A stretch of DNA of 64,000 bases from Mycobacterium sp. 1274761.0 (GTDB lineage Bacteria; Actinomycetota; Actinomycetes; Mycobacteriales; Mycobacteriaceae): NCBI RefSeq assembly GCF_001668615.1, contig NZ_LZMC01000084.1:59711-123710 (forward strand), given 5' to 3'. Of the stretch, positions 7,812 to 16,758 are shown one piece after another (the first letter of the stretch is position 1; every line of letters starts with the position of its first letter). The notes beneath the pieces are model-generated. The model was not told the DNA's origin. It searched no databases and saw only the letters and a list, made by a program, of their open reading frames with translations. Both the position numbers and the translations under genes were made by a program.

Positions 7812-10800
7812 TCAGGTGTGCCGGGCCGCCTCCTTGGCCAGCGCCACCCGAGAGGTGATGCCGAGCTTCGCGTAGACGTGCGTCAGGTGGGTCTGCACGG
7901 TGCGATGTGACATGAACAACCGCGCGGCGATGTCCTTGTTGCCGAGTCCCTCGCAGACCTGGCGGACCACGTCGAGTTCGGTCGGCGTCAGCGAATCCCA
8001 CCCCGTCGACGGCCGTTTGCGCTCACCGCGACCGCGCATGGCGTAGGAAATCGCTTCGGACAGCGACAGGGCAGCTCCTTCGGCCTTGGCTGCATTGAAA
8101 CCATCCTCGCCCAAGGCTTCGCGGGCCGCAGCCAGTGCAGCGGCGTACGCCTTTTCGTAAATTCTGAATGGCACGGTGCCGCCCTGCCGTTGCCGAATCG
8201 CTTCTGCCGCACCCGCCAACCGTGCCGCCTCGCGATGATTTCCTGTGGCACAGGATACTTCGGCCAGGATCTCCACCACATCGGGTGCGACTTGTAAGGC
8301 CTGGACCTCGCTGGCCGTGGACAGCGCATCGAGGGCATCGCTTTCGCCTTGCTCCAGATCGCCCTGGGCGATGGCCACATGTGCGCGCGTGACCAACGCC
8401 CGCGCCCGATGCCAACCCATCATCATCGACACCGCCTCATCGGCGCGGCGCCTCGCGGAATCGAGGTCGCCCCGGACGAATGCCAATTCCACAGTGGCGT
8501 TGACGTTGGCGATCCCGAACTCGGGATGGGATGTCATTATCTGCGACATAACGTCATTGGCCCCGCGTGCTGCGTCAATATCACCCTCGAGCAACGCCGC
8601 TTGCGCAAGGGGCGCGTAGGCCCACGGCGAAAGAAGGGGTCCGAGTTCGACGGCTCTTTGGACACCCTCCTGCGCGCAAGCACGGGCTTCGCTATACCGA
8701 CCCTTCACGGTAAATGCATGTGCCAGAGCGATGTCGACGAGGAGTAGATGGAATAGGTCCGCCGCACGCTCTGCCTCCGCCTGAAGCTCCTGCAGCAGCG
8801 CTATTCCCGTTGACACCTCTCCTCGTTGGAAAGCCGCCAGCGCGACGCCCCAATACCGGCACATACGTGAGATGAAGTGGTCTCCAACGGCATCGGCCAG
8901 CGGGTAGCCCTCCTCGCCTGCGGCGGCGCAGGTTACCGGGTCTCCCATGACACTTGCCGAAAGGGACTGCCAAGCCAAGATCTGGCTCAGGCGCCAGCGG
9001 TCACCCAGCGCGCGGGCCACCTCGAGGGCCTCGGCAAGATACGGCCCGGAGGCCTGGATGTCGAACGTGGCTGCGCCGACGCATGCCGTGAGTGCGCGCG
9101 CCAGGAGCACGCGGTCGCCGAGGTTCCGTGCGATGGCGAGCGCTTCTTCGGCCGGCTTGATGCTGGCTGTCTCAACGGTAAAGGCCCCAAGCACCGCGCT
9201 GTCGGCAAGTGCCCGTGCGCGTGTCGCCGCGTCCACCTCGGCGTTCAGGTCGTCGATCTCGCTGAATACCGCCTCGAACCATGACAAACCCTCTTGCGGT
9301 CTACCGCCTAGCAGCCACAACGGATACAGTGCGCACACCAACTCCAATGCCTGAGTGAATTCTTTGCGCTCCACGTCCCACGCGAATGCCGCACGCAGGT
9401 TGTCGATTTCGGCCACGGCGCGCACCAGCAGTGGTTCGTAGCCAGCGGGCGTCACAACGTCGAACTCGAGCGCGATGGATGTGTAGTGATTACGGTGGCG
9501 ATCACGCACCGTATCGGCTTCCCCGGACTCGCCGAGCTTCTCCATCGCGTATTGGCGCACTGTTTCAAGTAGCCGGTAACGCGTTCGCCCGCTTGCGGTT
9601 TCGGCCACCAGCAGTGATTTGTCGACGAGCAATGTCAACTGGTCGAGGATCTGATGCCGGGGCAGCCCGTCGTCGCTGCACACCTGCTGCGCCGCGATGA
9701 GATCGAATCCGCCCATGAATGCCGACACGCGCCGGAACAGGATGCGTTCGGGTTCGGTCAGCAACGCATGCGACCAGTCGACCGACGCCTCCAGGCTCTG
9801 CTGGCGCCGCACGGCCCTGCGCGAGCCACCGGTCAGCAGGCGGAACCGATCGTGCAGGCTGTCCAGGATCTCGGTCAGCGAGAGCGAACGCACGCGTGCG
9901 GCGGCAAGCTCGATGGCAAGCGGCATACCGTCAAGCCGCGAACAGATCTCGGCGACGGTCGCCGCGTCGTCGCCTACCGCGGCGAAGTCGGGCCGCACAC
10001 GCCGCGCACGGTCGGTGAACAACTCGATGGCCTCGTCGTCCAACGACAGCGAGGGCACCCGCCACGTCACTTCACCGTCCACCCCGATTGGTTCCCGACT
10101 CGTGGTCAGCACGGTCAGCCGCGGGCAGGCATCGAGCAGCATGACGATGAGTTCGGCGCTCGCGTCGAGCAGGTGCTCGCAGTTGTCCAGCAGCAGCAGC
10201 ATTCGCGTGTCGCCGATGAATCGGACGACCGACTCGGTCCTCGTCCGGCCCGGCTGGTCGGGCAGCCCCAGTGCACGCGCCACCGCGACGGGTACGAGTT
10301 CGGTGTCGGTGATCGGGGCCAGATCGACATAGCGAACGTCGTCACCCCACTCGGCGGCGGTGTGAACGGCCAGCCGCGTCTTACCGGAACCGCCTGCGCC
10401 GGTGAGTGTTACCAGCCGGTTGTCGCCCAGTAGCTTGCGCACTTCGGCAATCTGCTTTTCGCGGCCGACGAAGCGCGTCAGCTGCGTGGGAAGGCGTGGG
10501 GCGGCCTCCTGGTCGGTGGCTCGCAGCGGCGGAAAGTCGTTGCGGATATCCGGATGGCACAGCTGGACAACGCGTTCCGGGCGCGGCAGATCGCGCAGCG
10601 CATGCGGGCCGAGGTCGGTCAGCCACGCGTCCTCGGGCAGATGATCGAGCACCATCGATTCCGTCGCCCCCGACAACAACGTCTGGCCACCGTGCCCGAG
10701 GTCGCGCAGCCGCGCGGTGCGGTTGATCGTCGGGCCGACGTAGTTGCCCTCGTCGCGCAGCTGGATTTCTCCGGTGTTCACTCCGATACGCAGTCGGATC

Positions 10801-11066
10801 GGCGCAAGCGGTGCGCGTTGCAGTGCCAGCGCGCACGCGAGCGCATCGCTGGCCCGGGCGAATGCCACGACGAAGCTGTCGCCCTCTCCCTGCTCGACGG
10901 GGCGCACTCCCCCATGGGCCGCAACGAGCTCGGCCAACGTGGCGTCCAGCCGGGCGATGGCGGCCGTCATCTCCGCGGGCTGGGTCTGCCACAGCCGCGT
11001 CGACCCCTCCACGTCAGCAAGTAGCAGCGTCACCGTGCCTGTCGGTAGTCCCATGGCTGAGGTCAT
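7812..11066 (-). CDS. Cyclase-homology / STAND ATPase / LuxR transcriptional regulator
   Basis: A 1084-residue multidomain regulator of a type expanded in mycobacteria (relatives of Rv0386, Rv0890c, Rv2488c). Residues ~8-170 form a class III nucleotide cyclase domain with both metal aspartates (LLADVEGST; GEGDSFVVAF). Next comes an NB-ARC-like ATPase with Walker A GAGGSGKTRLA and Walker B MLLLLDNCEH, then a long TPR-like helical region. A C-terminal LuxR helix-turn-helix ends it (LTPTELDVVRQVCEGLGNKD, then HRTVQTHLTHVYAKLG). At the cyclase substrate positions the usual Lys and Asp are Gln (EQGEGD) and Asn (GNYVGPTINR), as in Rv0386. The ATG at 11066 is chosen because GAGGAG lies six bases before it; an upstream ATG at 11123 lacks this. 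The phospholipase D-like gene is 81 bases upstream. narK lies 165 bases downstream, but control of narK is only a guess. Confidence 0.88.
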   Translation of the reverse strand: MTSAMGLPTGTVTLLLADVEGSTRLWQTQPAEMTAAIARLDATLAELVAAHGGVRPVEQGEGDSFVVAFARASDALACALALQRAPLAPIRLRIGVNTGEIQLRDEGNYVGPTINRTARLRDLGHGGQTLLSGATESMVLDHLPEDAWLTDLGPHALRDLPRPERVVQLCHPDIRNDFPPLRATDQEAAPRLPTQLTRFVGREKQIAEVRKLLGDNRLVTLTGAGGSGKTRLAVHTAAEWGDDVRYVDLAPITDTELVPVAVARALGLPDQPGRTRTESVVRFIGDTRMLLLLDNCEHLLDASAELIVMLLDACPRLTVLTTSREPIGVDGEVTWRVPSLSLDDEAIELFTDRARRVRPDFAAVGDDAATVAEICSRLDGMPLAIELAAARVRSLSLTEILDSLHDRFRLLTGGSRRAVRRQQSLEASVDWSHALLTEPERILFRRVSAFMGGFDLIAAQQVCSDDGLPRHQILDQLTLLVDKSLLVAETASGRTRYRLLETVRQYAMEKLGESGEADTVRDRHRNHYTSIALEFDVVTPAGYEPLLVRAVAEIDNLRAAFAWDVERKEFTQALELVCALYPLWLLGGRPQEGLSWFEAVFSEIDDLNAEVDAATRARALADSAVLGAFTVETASIKPAEEALAIARNLGDRVLLARALTACVGAATFDIQASGPYLAEALEVARALGDRWRLSQILAWQSLSASVMGDPVTCAAAGEEGYPLADAVGDHFISRMCRYWGVALAAFQRGEVSTGIALLQELQAEAERAADLFHLLLVDIALAHAFTVKGRYSEARACAQEGVQRAVELGPLLSPWAYAPLAQAALLEGDIDAARGANDVMSQIMTSHPEFGIANVNATVELAFVRGDLDSARRRADEAVSMMMGWHRARALVTRAHVAIAQGDLEQGESDALDALSTASEVQALQVAPDVVEILAEVSCATGNHREAARLAGAAEAIRQRQGGTVPFRIYEKAYAAALAAAREALGEDGFNAAKAEGAALSLSEAISYAMRGRGERKRPSTGWDSLTPTELDVVRQVCEGLGNKDIAARLFMSHRTVQTHLTHVYAKLGITSRVALAKEAARHT

Positions 11067-11147
11067 GTCGCTCCTCACGTCCGCGGAGGCGCTCCACTCG
11101 AGTTTGCTCATGCTAGCCAGCATGCGGTCCGCGCGAGGGTCAAAACA

Positions 11148-12707
11148 TCAGCGCATGCGCGTATTTCTGCGGTCGGCGAGCCGGTCGCGGTACGACCTTC
11201 CGTCGGGGTCGTAGAACGCGCGATACGCGGGCTCCGCCCAGATCCGGGTGAACAACCCCAGTTTTTCCGGGCGGTGCGGACGCAGCCGCCCCGGCGGCCG
11301 CGAACCCCTGCGGCCTCCTTCATGCCATTCGTCGAGCGCGCCCGCCGATTCCTCGATCGTCTTCACAGCGGTGTGCAGGTCGACCAGCCCGTCGTCGTCG
11401 CTGCCGTCGGCGGCCCTGTCGAGGTGCTCGCGGATCAGCCGCAGCCGTAAGTCCCGCGCGAATTCCCCGGTGTCGTCTAAGACCGCGCACGACAGTTCGC
11501 TGTCGTGGGTCCACGAGCGGCGGTTGAGGTTGTCACTGCCGACCGTGGCCCAGATGTCGTCGATCACGCAGACCTTGGCGTGCACGTAGACGGGGGTGCC
11601 GTCGTGGTTCTCGACGTCGAAGATGTGCACACGGTCGGGATCGGCGCGTCGGCACGCCTCGATAGCCTGTTGTCTCCCAACAAGGTTGGGCGGCAAGGAC
11701 AGCCGGCCGTCGACATCCGGATACCGCGGCACCACGGCGATCAGGTGCAGCTCCGGATTGTCCGCCAACGACTCGGCGAACAAGTCGGCGACGCGCTTGG
11801 ACCACAGGTACTGGTCCTCCAGATAGATCAGCCGCCGGGCGCGGCGCACCGCTTTCGAATAGCCCCGGGCGATGCTGCGCTCACCGTGCGGTGCGAAGTC
11901 GTATTCGAAATGCGCATCCGGATAGGTACGCAGCACCTGCACGGTATGCGGGCCGCACGGCGGCGGATCGGCGGGCTGCTCGGGCAGACGCCCCGGCGAA
12001 AGATCCGCACCGCGGATCTTGTCCATCACCCACGCGATCGGCGACAGCATGTCCAGCGGCGCGGGATCATTCCACCGCTCGCGGAAAGTAGTGTCCAGCG
12101 CGCCGACGACAGGGCCCTGCAGCCGCAGCTGCACGTCGTGCCACGGCGGATACCTCCCGTACTCCTTGGACATCTGCTGCGCCTGCCGGTCGCCGCGATG
12201 GGATTCGTCGTCGCGGCGGGAATGGCACAGATCGATTCCGCCGGCGAAGGCGACGTCGCGCTCCGGGCTGTCCTGGTGGCGGATCACCACCATCTTCTGG
12301 TGGTGCGAGCCGCCGAACCGCACGCGTTGGTCGAGCAGCACCTCGCCGCCCGCCGCCTCGATCGCCTCGCCGAGGTGCTGGTTCTCCTCCTCGCTGTAGG
12401 AAAACTTGTCCAGGTGTGAGCGCCACACCAACCCTTTGACGACGACGCCGCGTTCGGCCGCCGCAGAGAACAACTCACGGATCGTCGGGCCGTCGTCCCG
12501 CATCTTTTCGTCAGGGTCACCCCGCCAGTCGGTGAAGAACAAATAGTCGCCCTCACCGAGCGCCTCCACCTCGTCGACCAAGCGGTCGAAGTAGGTGGCG
12601 CCGTGGATCAACGGTTCGGCGCGGCTCCCTTCGCACCAAGCGGGGATCGTGGTGAACGGGTTGCCTCGCTCCTCCGCGGTCAGAAACCACTCGGCGATCT
12701 CCGGCAT
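11148..12707 (-). CDS. Phospholipase D-like protein
   Basis: A 519-residue soluble protein of the phospholipase D superfamily, with no signal peptide. Two HKD regions are visible. The C-terminal one is complete (VYVHAKVCVIDDIW, then GSDNLNRRSW). The N-terminal one, near residue 136, reads SHHQKMVVIR: the His and Lys are present but Arg replaces the usual Asp. Many bacterial and eukaryotic members have this variant and still pair the two sites into one active centre, so phosphodiesterase or transphosphatidylase activity remains plausible; the substrate is unknown. The ATG at 12707 is preferred; a TTG at 12740 would add 11 residues. The large LuxR regulator follows on the same strand. Confidence 0.85.
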   Translation of the reverse strand: MPEIAEWFLTAEERGNPFTTIPAWCEGSRAEPLIHGATYFDRLVDEVEALGEGDYLFFTDWRGDPDEKMRDDGPTIRELFSAAAERGVVVKGLVWRSHLDKFSYSEEENQHLGEAIEAAGGEVLLDQRVRFGGSHHQKMVVIRHQDSPERDVAFAGGIDLCHSRRDDESHRGDRQAQQMSKEYGRYPPWHDVQLRLQGPVVGALDTTFRERWNDPAPLDMLSPIAWVMDKIRGADLSPGRLPEQPADPPPCGPHTVQVLRTYPDAHFEYDFAPHGERSIARGYSKAVRRARRLIYLEDQYLWSKRVADLFAESLADNPELHLIAVVPRYPDVDGRLSLPPNLVGRQQAIEACRRADPDRVHIFDVENHDGTPVYVHAKVCVIDDIWATVGSDNLNRRSWTHDSELSCAVLDDTGEFARDLRLRLIREHLDRAADGSDDDGLVDLHTAVKTIEESAGALDEWHEGGRRGSRPPGRLRPHRPEKLGLFTRIWAEPAYRAFYDPDGRSYRDRLADRRNTRMR

Positions 12708-12774
12708 CCGACCCGAATAGCCGCAGGCGATCGCCGCCAAACGCGACCGCCGACGCGCGCTTCGACCGCCACCG

Positions 12775-12809
12775 CATGGGTGAGGCCGCGAGCCTCGGCC
12801 TCACCCATG
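12775..12809. repeat. Perfect 14-base inverted repeat
   Basis: CATGGGTGAGGCCG at 12775-12788 is repeated as its exact reverse complement at 12796-12809, leaving a seven-base loop. It lies in the gap between the epimerase (ending 12901, minus strand) and the phospholipase D-like gene. There is no T-tract on either side, so if it is a terminator it is a hairpin-only type. Both arms contain ATGGGTGAGG, which also lets it serve as the start of a small plus-strand frame. Confidence 0.6.
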
Positions 12810-12919
12810 ACGAGTTACGCACGGCAACAAAGGAATTCGAAGACGGCGCAGCCCGCCGCGTCCGCGGCCTGGTGCGCGGGTTCCTAACGCTTGTGGCGCA
12901 TCAGCCGTGCCCCAGCTGA
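12776..12919 (+). CDS. Possible 47-residue hypothetical protein or gene remnant
   Basis: A plus-strand frame starts within the hairpin at 12776 and ends at 12919, overlapping the 3' end of the epimerase gene by 19 bases. The translation, beginning MGEAASLGLTHDELRTATKE, is amphipathic and protein-like. The frame also stays open upstream through …ADARFDRHR, so it may be the tail of a decayed gene. No ribosome site is clear and no family is recognised. Confidence 0.2.
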   Translation: MGEAASLGLTHDELRTATKEFEDGAARRVRGLVRGFLTLVAHQPCPS

Positions 12920-14253
12920 TGGGCTAGCGTGCCCGCGATCGCGGGCTGTCGAAACCGGTGCCCCAACTCGCTGAGCTTCGCGGGCACGACCCGCTGGTCG
13001 GCCTCGGCCAGTTCGCGAGCGCCTTGACCGCCCAATAACATTCGTGGCCCGATCGACGGCACAGGCACTGCGGCGGGTCGGTTCAGCACCTCCGCCAAAG
13101 CCGCGGTGTAGTCGAGATTGCGCACCGGGTTCGGCGCGACGGCGTTGACCGGGCCGGTGAGCCGGCTGTCGTAGAGCGCGCGATAGTACACATCGAGCAG
13201 GTCGTCGAGTCCAATCCACGACAGCCATTGGGTACCGCTGCCGAGGCGTCCGCCCAAGCCGGCCAGAAACAGCGGTCTCAGCAGCCGTAGCGTTCCGCCG
13301 GCGGCGGCCTGCACGATTCCCGTCCGCACGGTGACTACCCGCAGGCCCCCCTCGGCGGCAGGACGCGTCGCGTCTTCCCAGTCCGACACGACATCGGCGA
13401 GGAAGCCGTCACCGCGCACGCTGTCCTCGCTCAGCGGGGCATCGCCGCGGTCGTGCCCGTAGATCCCGATCGCTGATGCGCTGACGAAGATTCGCGGCCC
13501 ATCGACGGTATCGGTCGCCGCCCGCGCCAACGCGCGCGTCGGCTCGATCCGGCTATCGCGGATCGCGGCCTTGTGACCGGAGGTGAATCGTCCCGCGATC
13601 GAGGCACCGGCCAGGTGGACGACGGCGTCGACTCCCGAGAGCAGATCGGCAGCGGGAGCTTCGGGCTGCCACTGCCGCTCGTCGGCGGCGCGGGCGGGGC
13701 GTCGCACCAACCGGAGCACTCGATGCCCGCCGGTGGTCAGAAACGCCGTGAGCGCCGACCCCACCAGCCCGGAAGCGCCCGTGACGGCGACGACCATCGG
13801 ACCGGCGCCGGCCGATGCGGCGTCGCGATGAGCGGCGAGATCGTCGGCGAGCTGGCGGTGCCGGTAGACAAAGGTGGGTCGCAGCGCGGCACCGGGAATC
13901 GTGGTGTCGACTCGGTCGCGCACCGTCGTAGCGCCGCCGGGCGCGTCGTAGAACTCGTGGGTGTGTCGCCACCGGCCGATGATTCGGGGAGGCAGCGACC
14001 GCAGCCCGGCCGCGGACAGTTCGTCGACGAACCGGTGCGGGGGGTCGAAACCGTCCGGGTCGTGGCGAGCGACCCAACGCAGGCCTGCGGGCAGGCCGAG
14101 TACTGCGCGGCCGTCGGCCAGCGATTCGGTTTCGGTCACCACCGTCATCGGCTGCCACGGAGGAACGAGCCTGCGCATGGCGCCGGGCCGGGTGTGCCAC
14201 GCGAAGACCTCGACCAGTGGATGGTCCACGGTGCTTTCGTATCCGATGCTCAT
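12901..14253 (-). CDS. SRPBCC-domain / TIGR01777 NAD-dependent epimerase fusion
   Basis: A 450-residue two-domain protein. Residues 1-~150 resemble the SRPBCC (polyketide cyclase/START-like) ligand-binding fold (VDHPLVEVFAWHTRPGAM, PHRFVDELSAAG). From about 160 a Rossmann domain starts (VVAVTGASGLVGSALTAFL) and continues as a TIGR01777 epimerase/SulA-like SDR: VDAVVHLAGASI, FVSASAIGIYG, and a DUF1731-type end. SDRs of this group bind NAD(P) and act on unknown substrates. This fusion is common in mycobacteria (Rv2216 is similar). The ATG at 14253 (MSIGYESTVDH) begins exactly at the SRPBCC fold; the longer in-frame start reads arginine-rich antisense of the neighbouring gene. It is divergent from the phosphoribosyltransferase, with 59 bases between. 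Confidence 0.9.
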   Translation of the reverse strand: MSIGYESTVDHPLVEVFAWHTRPGAMRRLVPPWQPMTVVTETESLADGRAVLGLPAGLRWVARHDPDGFDPPHRFVDELSAAGLRSLPPRIIGRWRHTHEFYDAPGGATTVRDRVDTTIPGAALRPTFVYRHRQLADDLAAHRDAASAGAGPMVVAVTGASGLVGSALTAFLTTGGHRVLRLVRRPARAADERQWQPEAPAADLLSGVDAVVHLAGASIAGRFTSGHKAAIRDSRIEPTRALARAATDTVDGPRIFVSASAIGIYGHDRGDAPLSEDSVRGDGFLADVVSDWEDATRPAAEGGLRVVTVRTGIVQAAAGGTLRLLRPLFLAGLGGRLGSGTQWLSWIGLDDLLDVYYRALYDSRLTGPVNAVAPNPVRNLDYTAALAEVLNRPAAVPVPSIGPRMLLGGQGARELAEADQRVVPAKLSELGHRFRQPAIAGTLAHQLGHG

Positions 14254-14312
14254 GCGTGGTCTTATTGCCCGTCGTAGGCTAAAGGAGTCCCCGAAACGGG
14301 AAGACGTCATCA

Positions 14313-14990
14313 ATGGCCGGATGGAGTGGGCTCGCGCGACGCAGCGCGAGACGAACCTTCCGGGACCGCCGCGAAGCCGGCCAAGTCCTGGCTGAGGAGT
14401 TGGCGGCCTATCGCGGCCGAGACGATCTACTGGTGCTCGGATTGGCCCGCGGCGGAGTGCCCGTCGCTTGGGAGGTCGCCTCGGCGCTTCGGGCGCCACT
14501 GGATGTGTTCCTGGTTCGCAAACTCGGCGTGCCGCAGTGGGAAGAGCTCGCGATGGGGGCACTGGCCAGCGGCGGCGGCCTGGTGGTCAACGACAACCTG
14601 ATGACGAGCCTTGGCATCACCGAGGAGGCGCTGCGCGCCACGATCGACCGCGAGACGGTCGAACTCCACCGTCGCGAGACGGCCTACCGGGGTGACCGGC
14701 CGCCCGCCGACCCGAAGGGGCTGACGGTGATCATCGTCGATGACGGAATCGCCACCGGCGCAAGCATGTTGGCCGCCGTGCGAGCGGTGCGGTCGGCTGC
14801 GCCGGCCAGCGTCGTGGTCGCCGTCCCCGTCGGGGCGGCGTCGGCGTGCAATCAGCTGGGCCGCGAGGCGGACGACGTGGTGTGCGCGACGATGCCGCCG
14901 TCGTTCGAAGCGGTCGGGCAGGTGTACGCCGACTTCCACCAGGTATCCGACGAGGAGGTACGCGAGCTCCTGGCCACGCCAACGCACTAG
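14313..14990 (+). CDS. Phosphoribosyltransferase-domain protein (Rv2143-like)
   Basis: A 225-residue protein with a type I phosphoribosyltransferase fold. The PRPP loop is clear at about residues 144-157 (VIIVDDGIATGASM). An upstream motif, LVLGLARGGVPVAWEVA, forms the pyrophosphate loop typical of this uncharacterised subgroup. A nucleobase substrate cannot be assigned; relatives are annotated only as PRT-domain proteins. The position beside the small membrane gene and wag31 matches Rv2143 in M. tuberculosis. Its stop codon shares a CTAG with the stop of the convergent gene. Confidence 0.88.
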   Translation: MAGWSGLARRSARRTFRDRREAGQVLAEELAAYRGRDDLLVLGLARGGVPVAWEVASALRAPLDVFLVRKLGVPQWEELAMGALASGGGLVVNDNLMTSLGITEEALRATIDRETVELHRRETAYRGDRPPADPKGLTVIIVDDGIATGASMLAAVRAVRSAAPASVVVAVPVGAASACNQLGREADDVVCATMPPSFEAVGQVYADFHQVSDEEVRELLATPTH

Positions 14991-15301
14991 TGTGTGTTGC
15001 GGTCCTCCCCGGCGACCTCGTCGGTAGAGTCGTCGACGGTTTCGGTTGGGGCCGAAGCGGTTTCGGCGCCGCTGTCGGCCGGCTCGTCGGGATAGTCTGC
15101 GTCGAATTCCTCGTCGGACCGCTGTGCCGGAGCCTCGGAGTCGCGCCGGGAACGTTCCCGCAGCGCGTCGATGATCAGCAGGACGACACCGATGACGCTG
15201 GCGGCGATGCACACCCAGGCGATCAGCTCATTGCTGGTGACGACCGCGGTCACCAAGGCCGCGAGGCCGATGAGGGCGAGCACCAGCGCAACGATCAACA
15301 T
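14987..15301 (-). CDS. Small membrane protein (Rv2144c-like)
   Basis: A 104-residue protein with two hydrophobic helices at about residues 2-22 (LIVALVLALIGLAALVTAVV) and 27-46. A short basic turn (LRERSRRD) and a highly acidic C-terminal tail follow. The tail should be cytoplasmic by the positive-inside rule. No function is known for this family, which is regularly found next to wag31 in mycobacteria. It overlaps the convergent phosphoribosyltransferase by four bases, and wag31 ends 32 bases upstream, so it may be transcribed with wag31. Confidence 0.82.
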   Translation of the reverse strand: MLIVALVLALIGLAALVTAVVTSNELIAWVCIAASVIGVVLLIIDALRERSRRDSEAPAQRSDEEFDADYPDEPADSGAETASAPTETVDDSTDEVAGEDRNTH

Positions 15302-15333
15302 TGGTTACTCCCTTCGCCGCGTGGCTGGGAACC

Positions 15334-16152
15334 TCAGTTGTTGCCGCGGCTGAACTGGTTGAATCCGCTACCGCCGTCGTTGTTGGCGCTCGAGTCGACC
15401 GGGGCGGCCGAGCCGCGCTGTCCCAGTTCCTCGAGCTGAGACTCGAGATAGGTCTTGAGCCGGGTGCGGTATTCGCGTTCGAAGGTGCGGAGCTGTTCCA
15501 GCCGGCCCTCGAGAACCGTGCGCTGCTGGTTGATGGTGCCCATGATCTCGGAGTGTTTGCGCTCGGCGTCGGCCTGCAACGCGTCGGCCTTCTCCTGCGC
15601 CTGGCGCAGCTGGGTCTCGGAACGGGTCTGCGCGTCGGCGAGCATCGCGTCGGCGCGCTGGCGGGCCTCGGCCACGGTGGACTCCGCGGTGGCGCGTGCC
15701 TCGCTGACCATCTGGTCGGCCTGGGCGCGTGCATCCGACAGCAGCTTCTCCGATTCCGCCTTGGCGGTCGAGGTCAGCCGGTCAGCGGTGTCCTGGGCCA
15801 GGCTGAGCACGCGGGCGGCCTTGAGGTGCTGGTCCTCGCTGGGGGCGGCTGGCGCCGCGGCCTGCGCCGGCGCCTCGTACACCGGCTGCGGCGCGGGTTC
15901 GGGTTCCGGCTCGGGCTGGTACAGCGGGATGGCCTGCGTGGACTGTCCGCCACCGCCTGCGCGGGCAGACGACAGCTCCTGGTCCAGCTCGGTCACCCGC
16001 TGGCGGAGGTCGGCATTCTCCTCGATGAGACGCGTCAGCTCGTTCTCGACGAGATCGAGGAAGGCGTCGACCTCGTCCTCGTTGTAGCCGCGCTTGCCGA
16101 TGGGTGGCTTGCTGAACGCGACGTTGTGAACGTCGGCTGGAGTGAGCGGCAT
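15334..16152 (-). CDS. wag31: Polar growth protein Wag31/DivIVA
   Basis: A 272-residue DivIVA homologue that marks the cell poles, recruits the wall elongation machinery and is essential in mycobacteria. The conserved membrane-binding N-domain is MPLTPADVHNVAFSKPPIG…GYNEDEVDAFLD, followed by the first coiled coil to residue ~65. A Pro/Glu-rich linker comes next, with the QSTQAIPLYQ segment where the Thr phosphorylated by PknA in other mycobacteria lies. Then there is a long C-terminal coiled coil (ADAMLADAQTRSETQLRQAQ and neighbours). The ATG at 16152 begins the N-domain; an upstream frame to 16227 has no homology. The upstream 190 bases contain an AT-rich inverted repeat, so wag31 likely has its own promoter. 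Confidence 0.97.
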   Translation of the reverse strand: MPLTPADVHNVAFSKPPIGKRGYNEDEVDAFLDLVENELTRLIEENADLRQRVTELDQELSSARAGGGGQSTQAIPLYQPEPEPEPAPQPVYEAPAQAAAPAAPSEDQHLKAARVLSLAQDTADRLTSTAKAESEKLLSDARAQADQMVSEARATAESTVAEARQRADAMLADAQTRSETQLRQAQEKADALQADAERKHSEIMGTINQQRTVLEGRLEQLRTFEREYRTRLKTYLESQLEELGQRGSAAPVDSSANNDGGSGFNQFSRGNN

Positions 16153-16269
16153 TGTCTGCCCCCTAGATGGTGTGGACCGTCGATCGATCTCAAAGTGTAG
16201 AGCGTCAGTGGAGTAACTGGCGTCCATCCTGTCACAGCAGACCCTACGGTTGCAGAGGAGGTCAATAAT

Positions 16270-16293
16270 TAAGAACGAAATTCAAAGTTCTTA
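16270..16293. promoter_or_regulatory. AT-rich inverted repeat upstream of wag31
   Basis: TAAGAAC (16270-16276) and GTTCTTA (16287-16293) form a perfect seven-base inverted repeat with a ten-base spacer, in the most AT-rich stretch of the wag31-yggT gap. It lies 118-141 bases upstream of the wag31 start and 51-74 bases beyond the yggT stop. It could be an operator, a promoter element or a weak terminator; there is no run of T on the minus strand after it. Confidence 0.35.
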
Positions 16294-16343
16294 GTCGAAT
16301 TTCGACGCCTGGCAAACGCCGACGTGATGCGGCCAAGATGCGG

Positions 16344-16634
16344 CTAAGCCGCGGCGCTGAATGCGAGCTGCATGCCGATGAACGCGACGAGCAACAGCAC
16401 CATGATCGACAGGTCGAAGCGAACCGCTCCTATGGTGAGCTGCGGAATCAGGCGTCGCAGCAGCTTAACTGGCGGATCTGTCAACGTCATGATGGCTTCG
16501 AGGACCACCACGGTCGCACCCCTAGGATGCCAGTCGCGGCTGAACGAGCGGATGAACTCGACCACGACCCGGGCGATGAGCAGCAGCCAGAAAACGAACA
16601 GCGCGAAACCCAGAATCTCAAAGAACAGGGCCAA
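16344..16634 (-). CDS. YggT-family membrane protein
   Basis: A 96-residue protein with two hydrophobic regions flanking a short polar loop: helix 1 at ~3-25 (FEILGFALFVFWLLLIARVV) and helix 2 at ~75-94. The loop motif DPPVKLLRRLIP is the YggT signature. The family sits beside sepF and divIVA in many Gram-positive genomes and is thought to be linked to division or turgor, but no activity is proven. The start is a TTG at 16634. sepF ends 124 bases upstream. Confidence 0.9.
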   Translation of the reverse strand: MALFFEILGFALFVFWLLLIARVVVEFIRSFSRDWHPRGATVVVLEAIMTLTDPPVKLLRRLIPQLTIGAVRFDLSIMVLLLVAFIGMQLAFSAAA

Positions 16635-16758
16635 CTAAGCCGACCTCACTACAGCCGATGTGACGTTCGATACAGGCCGCGGGCCGGTGCGGCAGCCGCG
16701 TTGACGTCAGCCTACCCGCCCAGCGCGCAGCGCAGCCGGTCGCGGCGGCTCGGCCGGC

